Below are positions 1 to 6,209 of a stretch of DNA of 6,209 nt, piece by piece. The DNA is from Eubacteriales Family XIII. Incertae Sedis bacterium (lineage in GTDB: Bacteria > Bacillota > Clostridia > Peptostreptococcales > Anaerovoracaceae), in the NCBI GenBank assembly GCA_031290715.1, contig JAITNA010000046.1:1-6209 (forward strand). The letters are read 5' to 3'. Numbering within the stretch: the stretch's first letter is position 1; each line of letters begins with the position of its first letter. The translations under genes were made by a program, and so were the position numbers. The notes beneath the pieces are model-generated. The model was not told the DNA's origin, did not search any database, and was given only the letters and a program-made list of their open reading frames with translations.

Positions 1-351
1 TCCTATAAACGCAGCCTTCCTGCCAGAAAAGCAGAAGTTGCGATTTCAGAGATTGATGATGAGAACGCATTATTTATTGATGACCTCGATATTGCTGAGG
101 AGCCGCTTTCAGAGTTGCAGTTGATGGACCAGTCGGAATCTCTTGATATTGCTCAAAATGATTTCGTCAATAAACTTTCTATATTACTGAATCATAGGAC
201 AGACGCGACGAAATATGTAGGGCTTAATATCAAATCCAAGCTTTCAATAAATGAGAAGATGACTCTGGAAAAAGTGTTTGATATTATTAAAGATAATGCA
301 GAGCCCGAGCAAGCGGAAATGCTGATTGATGCGATTGCAGAAAGATATTGA
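1..351 (+). CDS. 3' end of an unrecognised protein gene, truncated by the window edge
   Basis: The frame is open from the first base to a TGA at 349-351 and gives the last 116 residues of a protein whose start lies outside the window. A TTG at 115 and an ATG at 124 could serve as starts, but neither has a convincing ribosome binding site and the frame is already open upstream, so I read it as a partial gene. The first 15 or so residues are basic (Y-K-R, A-R-K). Residues about 17-50 form a strongly acidic stretch rich in D and E (for example LFIDDLDIAEEP). From residue 55 the pattern is helical and amphipathic, ending in E-R-Y. No signal peptide, membrane segment or catalytic motif is visible, and I do not recognise the family. 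Base composition is clearly lower in GC than the aconitase and clpB genes, with AT-ending codons (att, gat, aaa), so the gene probably has a different history from them. Function unknown. Confidence 0.7.
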   Translation, partial: SYKRSLPARKAEVAISEIDDENALFIDDLDIAEEPLSELQLMDQSESLDIAQNDFVNKLSILLNHRTDATKYVGLNIKSKLSINEKMTLEKVFDIIKDNAEPEQAEMLIDAIAERY

Positions 352-363
352 AAGGATATCGAA

Positions 364-444
364 ATGTACAAAACAGTTGATCTAAAAGGACCCTGGTTGC
401 CTTTATTACAAAAAAATTGGCAAAGGATAAAAACCTCTCACTAA
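364..444 (+). pseudogene. 26-codon ORF, likely truncated start of the next gene in the AT-rich cluster
   Basis: An ATG at 364 follows the preceding stop codon by 12 bases. It has a good Shine-Dalgarno-like GAAAGGAT at 350-357, overlapping the upstream TGA, with a 6-base gap to the ATG. That arrangement is typical of the next gene in an operon. The ORF encodes only 26 residues (begins MYKTVDLKGPWLPLL) and stops at a TAA at 442-444. The same frame, after a second stop (TGA 466-468), is open again to 676, and its first part (about 490-590) reads like ordinary protein, for example a stretch containing FPIPQGDDEN. This is consistent with a decayed or interrupted gene, but the frame could equally be open by chance. 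A second small ORF, ATG 455 to TGA 551-553 (32 residues), has a poorer ribosome binding site and is less convincing. Alternatives are a genuine small peptide gene or a chance ORF. I do not recognise the sequence. Confidence 0.3.
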
Positions 445-653
445 AAGAGAACATATGTCATTTGTTGATGTACAAAATATACTCCAAATTTCTTATATCG
501 TTTTCCCATCCCTCAAGGAGACGACGAGAATATATTGCAGCCGAAAAAACTGATCGCAGAATTATTTCAAATCTGCATTTTCCTCAATGCGGTAGCCCTG
601 CACTTCCCCGCGCAGACTCCGCGCAGACTCCTCCCCGCCCCCTCAATCAAAAC
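445..653. other. Intergenic stretch at an AT-rich to GC-rich transition; no convincing gene
   Basis: Between the truncated ORF and the aconitase promoter there is no convincing coding sequence. An open frame starting with TTG at 417 runs to 854, but its product is very rich in arginine and serine, shows no family features and overlaps the aconitase start, so I do not accept it. Base composition changes around 585-640 from AT-rich to C/G-rich (runs such as CTCCCCGCCCCCTC), where a tandem 11-bp repeat lies. A weak hairpin, GCAGA (556-560) with TCTGC (572-576) followed by ATTTT, could be a poor terminator for the left-hand genes, but its stem is only 5 bp. Confidence 0.5.
610..631. repeat. Two-copy tandem 11-bp direct repeat
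   Basis: The unit GCGCAGACTCC occurs twice back to back (610-620 and 621-631) with no mismatch. It lies in a C-rich stretch where composition shifts from AT-rich to GC-rich, about 23 bases upstream of the acn -35 box. No function can be assigned. It may simply be a replication-slippage duplication. Confidence 0.85.
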
Positions 654-682
654 TTGCCCGCAAGATTATTTTATTGTATAAT
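654..682 (+). promoter_or_regulatory. Sigma-A-like promoter of the acn-gntR operon
   Basis: A -35 candidate TTGCCC (654-659, 4 of 6 matches to TTGACA) is separated by exactly 17 bases from a perfect -10 box TATAAT (677-682). Transcription would be expected to start near 688-691, giving a leader of about 75 bases before the acn start codon at 766. The -10 box sits inside a 24-bp palindrome (671-694), so a protein bound there should block the promoter. No other promoter as good is visible between 445 and 766, and none is visible directly before the downstream regulator gene, so this one probably serves both genes. The prediction rests on sequence matches only. Confidence 0.7.
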
Positions 683-694
683 TGCATACAATAA
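671..694. promoter_or_regulatory. 24-bp palindromic operator candidate over the acn -10 box
   Basis: Perfect 9-bp inverted arms TTATTGTAT (671-679) and ATACAATAA (686-694) flank a 6-base spacer AATTGC. The palindrome covers the -10 box and the expected transcription start, a classic repressor position. The TTGTAT/ATACAA half-sites resemble the GT...AC cores known for operators of FadR-subfamily GntR regulators. The nearest candidate to bind here is the GntR/FCD protein encoded at the end of the same operon. The symmetry is seen directly; the identity of the binding protein is inference. An AT-rich promoter can contain palindromes by chance, but 18 matched positions in 24 bp make that less likely. 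Confidence 0.65.
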
Positions 695-718
695 TCACGA
701 TATGTATTTACAGTTAGG

Positions 719-745
719 GTCTGCACAAGTTATTCCTTTGCAGAC
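719..745 (+). promoter_or_regulatory. Stable hairpin in the acn mRNA leader, next to the ribosome binding site
   Basis: GTCTGCA (719-725) pairs perfectly with TGCAGAC (739-745). Above this 7-bp stem, AAG (727-729) can pair with CTT (736-738), leaving a single bulged C at 726 on the 5' side and a 6-base loop TTATTC (730-735). The stem ends 7 bases before the Shine-Dalgarno core GGGAGG (753-758). It has no T-run after it, so it is not a simple terminator. It could affect translation initiation or mRNA stability. The bulged C recalls iron-responsive elements, which aconitases can bind, but the loop does not match the CAGUGN consensus and the upper stem is shorter. Folding is seen in the sequence; a regulatory role is speculation. 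Confidence 0.5.
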
Positions 746-765
746 AGTTAGAGGGAGGATACGCG

Positions 766-2697
766 ATGGGCTGCACGCTTGCTTACAAAATTCTGAGGGA
801 GCATCTGATTTCGGGCGATCTGCGGCCCGGCGAAGAGATTACGATCCGCATTGATCAGACCTTGACGCAGGACAGCACGGGGACGATGGTCTACCTGCAA
901 TTGGAAGCGATGGACGCGGACATGGTCAAAACCGAGCTCTCCGTCGCCTACATCGACCACAATACCCTGCAAACCGGCTTTGAGAACGCGGACGATCACG
1001 CTTTCATCAAAAGCGTGGCGGCGCGTCACGGCATCCTCTTTTCCAAACCCGGCGGCGGTATCTGCCATCAGCTCCATCTGGAAAATTACGGTATCCCCGG
1101 CAAAACGCTGCTCGGCAGCGACAGCCACACGCCCACGGGCGGCGGGCTCGGCATGATCGCCATCGGCGCGGGCGGCCTTGATGTCGCGGTGGCGATGGCA
1201 CAGGGGACATACAGCCTGACCGTCCCGAAGGTACTCGGCATAGAGCTCACGGGGGCGCTGCGGCCTTGGGTCAGCGCGAAAGACGTCATTCTTCATGTGC
1301 TGAAAGAGATTTCCGTCAAGGGCGGCGTCGGCAAGATCGTTGAATACTTCGGCGGCGGCGTAGGCGCCCTTTCCGTCACGGATCGCGCGACCATCGCAAA
1401 CATGGGCGCGGAACACGGCGCGACGACGTCCGTATTCCCCTCGGACGAAAATACCGAAGCCTATCTCGGGCAGCAGAGGCGCGGCGGTGAATACGTTCCG
1501 CTCTCGGCCGACCCGGACGCGGCCTACGATGAAATCCTCAGGGTGGACCTCTCCGCGCTTGAGCCGCTTGCGGCCATGCCGCACAGCCCCGACAATGTCG
1601 ACGCCGTGAAAAATATCGGCCGAATCAAAGTGGATCAGGTCGCGATCGGCAGCTGCACCAATTCTTCCTATACCGACCTCATGAAAGCGGCCGCCATCCT
1701 GAAAGGCCGCAAGGTCCATCCGAACGTGAGCCTTGTTATCTCACCGGGCTCGGCGTGCATTTTGTCCAAGATCGCTTCAAACGGCGCTTTAGCGGATCTC
1801 ATCGACGCGGGGGCGCGTATCATCGAGAATGCCTGCGGGCCCTGTATCGGCATGGGGCAGTCGCCGCGCAGCGGCGCGGTATCCCTGCGCACCTTCAACC
1901 GCAACTTCAAGGGGCGCAGCGGCACAAACGACGCGGATGTCTACCTTGTCAGCCCGGAAACCGCCGCGGTCAGCGCCGTCACAGGCGTCCTGACGGACGG
2001 CTTCGCGGAAGGCACCGCCCTCGGCATTTCGCTTCCCGAAATCGCGGCCGAAACCTTTGAACGCAAGGACAACTTCGTGGTCTATCCACCCGCGGAGGGC
2101 GGCGGCGAGGTCGTCATGGGGCCCAATATCAAGCCATTCCCGCGCGGGAACGCCCTGCCGGACGCCGTAGAGGGCGAGATCGTCCTTGTGGCCGGCGACA
2201 ACATCACCACAGACGACATTATGCCCTCCGACAGCCGTCTGCTGCCCTACCGAAGCAACATCCCATACTTGTCGAATTATTGCTTTGAAAAAATCGACGC
2301 GGGCTTCGCGGCGCGCGCGAAAAAGGCCGACGGCGGCGTGATTGTCGGCGGCGACAACTACGGCCAAGGGTCCAGCCGCGAACACGCCGCGCTCGTGCCC
2401 CTCTATCTCGGTATCCGCATGGTTCTTGCCAAATCCTTTGCGCGGATCCACCGTTCCAATCTCATCAACAGCGGCATTCTTCCGCTCGTTTTTGAACAGC
2501 ACGGCGATTATGACAAGATGAAAGCCGGCGGCGCACTCGTACTCGCGGACGCGGACGCACAGATAGACCGAAATATTATTATTGTAAATGATAAGGGAAC
2601 CGGAGCGGAATACCGCTTTCTCAACACGCTCACGGACATTGAAAAACGGATGATCCGCGCGGGCGGGAAGATCAACATGATCCGGCAGGGGGACTGA
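766..2697 (+). CDS. acn: Aconitate hydratase (aconitase), Aquifex-type single-chain enzyme
   Basis: This cytoplasmic iron-sulfur enzyme interconverts citrate and isocitrate through cis-aconitate, feeding the oxidative TCA branch and 2-oxoglutarate/glutamate synthesis. The 643-residue length fits the shorter Aquifex-type aconitases rather than the roughly 900-residue AcnA/IRP or AcnB forms. The catalytic [4Fe-4S] domains span about 1-430, with DQTLTQD at 30-36 and GSDSHT at 117-122. The three cluster cysteines are C297 (GSCTNSS) and C357 and C360 (ACGPC). A linker leads to the C-terminal swivel domain from about 465, with GDNITTDDIMPSDS at 477-490 and the active-site loop YGQGSSREHAA at 532-542. 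All key residues are present, so the enzyme should be active. The ATG at 766 is chosen because GGGAGG (753-758) lies 7 bases upstream and the MGCTLAYKIL opening fits the family N-terminus. The stop is 4 bp before the regulator gene. Isopropylmalate dehydratase is unlikely because its two subunits are normally separate chains. A homoaconitase-like substrate cannot be excluded from sequence alone. Confidence 0.95.
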   Translation: MGCTLAYKILREHLISGDLRPGEEITIRIDQTLTQDSTGTMVYLQLEAMDADMVKTELSVAYIDHNTLQTGFENADDHAFIKSVAARHGILFSKPGGGICHQLHLENYGIPGKTLLGSDSHTPTGGGLGMIAIGAGGLDVAVAMAQGTYSLTVPKVLGIELTGALRPWVSAKDVILHVLKEISVKGGVGKIVEYFGGGVGALSVTDRATIANMGAEHGATTSVFPSDENTEAYLGQQRRGGEYVPLSADPDAAYDEILRVDLSALEPLAAMPHSPDNVDAVKNIGRIKVDQVAIGSCTNSSYTDLMKAAAILKGRKVHPNVSLVISPGSACILSKIASNGALADLIDAGARIIENACGPCIGMGQSPRSGAVSLRTFNRNFKGRSGTNDADVYLVSPETAAVSAVTGVLTDGFAEGTALGISLPEIAAETFERKDNFVVYPPAEGGGEVVMGPNIKPFPRGNALPDAVEGEIVLVAGDNITTDDIMPSDSRLLPYRSNIPYLSNYCFEKIDAGFAARAKKADGGVIVGGDNYGQGSSREHAALVPLYLGIRMVLAKSFARIHRSNLINSGILPLVFEQHGDYDKMKAGGALVLADADAQIDRNIIIVNDKGTGAEYRFLNTLTDIEKRMIRAGGKINMIRQGD

Positions 2698-2701
2698 AAA
2701 A

Positions 2702-3334
2702 ATGGACGTACAAACATCGCTGTCCACGGATTTGGCCGAAAAAATCCGCATCGAAATCCTTTCGGAACGGCTGCGGCCCGGCGCGAAAATTACCGAACTT
2801 TCACTGTCCCGGATGTTCGGCGTGAGCCGGACGCCCGTGCGTGAAGCACTGAAAAATCTCGACACGGAGGGGCTCATCGACATGATTCCCAACCGCGGCG
2901 CTTTTGTGGTGGGGCTTTCCATGGACGATCTGAAAGACCTTTACGCGCTGCGCACATCGGCCGAAGTGCAAGCGGTGCGGTGGGCCGTCGAGCGGCGGAC
3001 CGCGGACGAGATGGAGGGCATCGAAGAGAGCCTTGACTTCATGATCTTCTACACGGAGCGCGGGGATACGAAACGTATGCGCTCGATCAACGCGGGCTTC
3101 CACCGGAAAATCGCGCTGGCTTCACATTGCCGTATCGTGATCGACGATCTCTTCCGCATGCAGGAATATATCCGTTACAGCATTCGCATTAAGCCGTACC
3201 GCGCGGATGAGCTGGCGGATATCCTGCGGGAACATCAGGCGATTTTCACCGCGTTCAAAGCAAGCGACCCCGAAGCCGGGGCCGCCGCCATGCACACGCA
3301 CATCCAAAACTCACTAACGCGCGCCAATCTATGA
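2702..3334 (+). CDS. GntR-family transcriptional regulator, FadR subfamily with FCD domain
   Basis: This 210-residue DNA-binding protein has the normal length for FCD-type GntR regulators. The winged helix-turn-helix covers about residues 9-72: LAEKIRIEIL, then the family signature LRPGAKITELSLSRMFGVSRTPVREAL (24-50) and the wing around NRGAFV (64-69). The all-helical FCD effector domain covers about 75-205, with the usual FH (133-134), EH (177-178) and final H200 metal-site histidines. The position usually Asp, four residues before H134, is Asn130. The ATG at 2702 is 4 bp after the acn stop, and its GGGGGA ribosome binding site (2688-2693) lies inside the acn end, so the two are probably cotranscribed and translationally coupled. 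FCD regulators often sense small carboxylates. From context citrate, isocitrate or a related acid is a reasonable effector guess, and the palindrome at 671-694 a likely target (inference). The stop lies 4 bp from the convergent clpB stop. Confidence 0.92.
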   Translation: MDVQTSLSTDLAEKIRIEILSERLRPGAKITELSLSRMFGVSRTPVREALKNLDTEGLIDMIPNRGAFVVGLSMDDLKDLYALRTSAEVQAVRWAVERRTADEMEGIEESLDFMIFYTERGDTKRMRSINAGFHRKIALASHCRIVIDDLFRMQEYIRYSIRIKPYRADELADILREHQAIFTAFKASDPEAGAAAMHTHIQNSLTRANL

Positions 3335-3338
3335 AATA

Positions 3339-5906
<2,568 letters not shown>

Positions 5907-5960
5907 AGTTCAAGAAACTCCTTTGTAATTTGTAATTATTGAGTTCTGTGCCTCGTATAT

Positions 5961-5990
5961 ACTATACCACAATTGTTAGCACTCTATCAA
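5961..5990 (-). promoter_or_regulatory. Sigma-A-like promoter of clpB
   Basis: Read on the minus strand, the -35 box is TTGATA (5990-5985, one mismatch to TTGACA). After 18 bases comes the -10 box TATAGT (5966-5961, one mismatch to TATAAT), preceded by TGG, which fits an extended -10. Transcription should begin near 5954, giving a leader of about 48 bases that includes the AAAGGAG ribosome binding site. The -35 box lies in the spacer of the CIRCE operator, so HrcA binding should exclude RNA polymerase. Confidence 0.8.
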
Positions 5991-6002
5991 GGTGAGTGCT
6001 AA
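5976..6002. promoter_or_regulatory. CIRCE element (HrcA operator)
   Basis: A perfect consensus CIRCE is present: TTAGCACTC (5976-5984), a 9-base spacer (5985-5993) and GAGTGCTAA (5994-6002). It is the binding site of the heat-shock repressor HrcA, which needs GroEL for full activity. It overlaps the clpB promoter from the -35 box through most of the -35/-10 spacer, so clpB should be repressed at normal temperature and induced by heat or protein misfolding. In many Firmicutes CIRCE controls groESL and hrcA-grpE-dnaK, with clpB often under CtsR instead. No CtsR heptad repeat was noticed here. Confidence 0.97.
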
Positions 6003-6054
6003 AATATTTCAAATTTTTTCATTCACATTCAAACCGCGGCTTCAATCTCCAATC

Positions 6055-6098
6055 AAAAAACCGGCCTCCTCGTCCGAAAACGCAAGAACCGGCTTCTT
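6055..6098 (-). terminator. Rho-independent terminator of the minus-strand gene at the right edge
   Basis: On the minus strand AAGAAGCCGG (6098-6089) pairs with CCGGTTTTTT (6064-6055), using two G-T pairs, and the 3' arm ends in a run of six T. The CCGG/CCGG core is extended inwards by UUCUUG against CGAGGA around a UUUU loop, with small bulges. It lies 41 bases past the stop codon at 6140 and about 50 bases before the clpB promoter, so it should end transcription of the upstream gene and insulate clpB. On the plus strand the T-run after the hairpin is interrupted, so it is better read as minus-strand only. Confidence 0.6.
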
Positions 6099-6101
6099 AC
6101 T

Positions 6102-6118
6102 TACCCCTTGCCGGGGTA
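6102..6118. repeat. Short perfect hairpin next to the terminator
   Basis: TACCCC (6102-6107) and GGGGTA (6113-6118) are perfect inverted arms around a 5-base loop TTGCC. It lies between the stop codon at 6140 and the terminator hairpin at 6098. It has no T-run of its own on either strand, so it may add 3'-end stability to the upstream transcript or have no role. Confidence 0.5.
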
Positions 6119-6139
6119 TTCTTCCGGATAAGTCAGCAC

Positions 6140-6209
6140 TTAAAAGTAGTCGTAAAGGTCGCCGTAATAGGAAAGTCCGCTTCCGAGCGCTACGGCAAAA
6201 ATAATCACG
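6140..6209 (-). CDS. C-terminal 22 codons of an unrecognised gene running out of the window
   Basis: On the minus strand a frame open from the right edge ends with TAA at 6142-6140. The visible tail begins VIIFAVALGSGLSYYG and ends in DYF. The first part is hydrophobic and could be the end of a membrane segment, followed by a short acidic, aromatic tail. The stop is followed 41 bases later by a terminator on the same strand, which supports a real gene end here. Codons are GC-rich at third positions (GCC, GGC, GAC, TAC), like clpB. Another minus-strand frame is also open and runs through the terminator, but its arginine-rich content looks less like a protein. Too little is visible to name a family. 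Confidence 0.5.
   Translation of the reverse strand, partial: VIIFAVALGSGLSYYGDLYDYF

Noticed and set aside
556..581. Possible terminator hairpin GCAGA/TCTGC followed by ATTTT
   Set aside because: The stem is only 5 bp with an 11-base loop and a short T-run, too weak to call as a terminator.
710..751. 8-bp direct repeat ACAGTTAG at 710-717 and 744-751
   Set aside because: It is short and likely to occur by chance. The overlapping inverted repeat at 719-745 explains the region better.
417..854. Plus-strand 145-codon open frame starting with TTG
   Set aside because: It has a weak start, a product rich in Arg and Ser with no family features, it runs through the acn promoter and operator, and it overlaps the well-supported aconitase start.
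748..1719. Minus-strand 323-codon open frame opposite aconitase
   Set aside because: It is antisense to a clear aconitase gene. Long antisense frames are expected from GC-rich third codon positions, and the product shows no motif.
1789..2922. Minus-strand 377-codon open frame opposite aconitase and the regulator
   Set aside because: It spans two well-supported plus-strand genes and their junction, with no recognisable domain. Treated as a composition artefact.
5992..6204. Plus-strand 70-codon open frame starting inside the CIRCE element
   Set aside because: Its GTG start lies within the operator, it crosses the terminator hairpin, and it has no ribosome binding site.

Overview
The window suggests a moderately GC-rich member of the Firmicutes (Bacillota). 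The evidence is a perfect HrcA-type CIRCE operator in front of clpB, sigma-A-like promoters, strong purine-rich Shine-Dalgarno sequences, and an Aquifex-type single-chain aconitase paired with a GntR/FCD regulator. The aconitase and ClpB sequences have a Negativicutes/Clostridia feel, but that is an impression and not a computed placement.

Layout from left to right. Positions 1-351 hold the 3' end of an unrecognised plus-strand gene in AT-rich DNA (about 32% GC by hand count over 181-300, against about 67% over 1321-1380 in the aconitase gene). Just after it comes a well-positioned ribosome binding site and a 26-codon ORF (364-444) that looks like the start of a truncated gene. The DNA then changes from AT-rich to GC-rich and carries no convincing gene up to 653. 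At 654-759 there is a compact control region: a sigma-A-like promoter, a 24-bp palindrome lying on its -10 box, a leader hairpin and a strong ribosome binding site. This drives a two-gene operon of aconitase (766-2697) and a GntR/FCD regulator (2702-3334). clpB (5906-3339, minus strand) converges on that operon with only 4 bp between the stop codons. Its promoter and CIRCE element are at 5961-6002. At the right edge are a minus-strand terminator and the last 22 codons of another minus-strand gene that runs out of the window.

How the parts work together. Aconitase interconverts citrate and isocitrate. The regulator encoded 4 bp downstream is of a family that commonly binds small carboxylates, and the palindrome on the aconitase promoter is the obvious place for it to act. 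That makes a self-contained, probably autoregulated citrate/isocitrate module (inference). clpB is an independent heat-shock unit: it is insulated upstream by the terminator at 6055-6098 and predicted to be repressed by HrcA.

No undescribed multi-gene system is visible. The most interesting signals are regulatory: the palindrome on the acn -10 box, a stable hairpin with a bulged C in the aconitase mRNA leader, and the AT-rich, probably broken-off gene cluster at the left edge.
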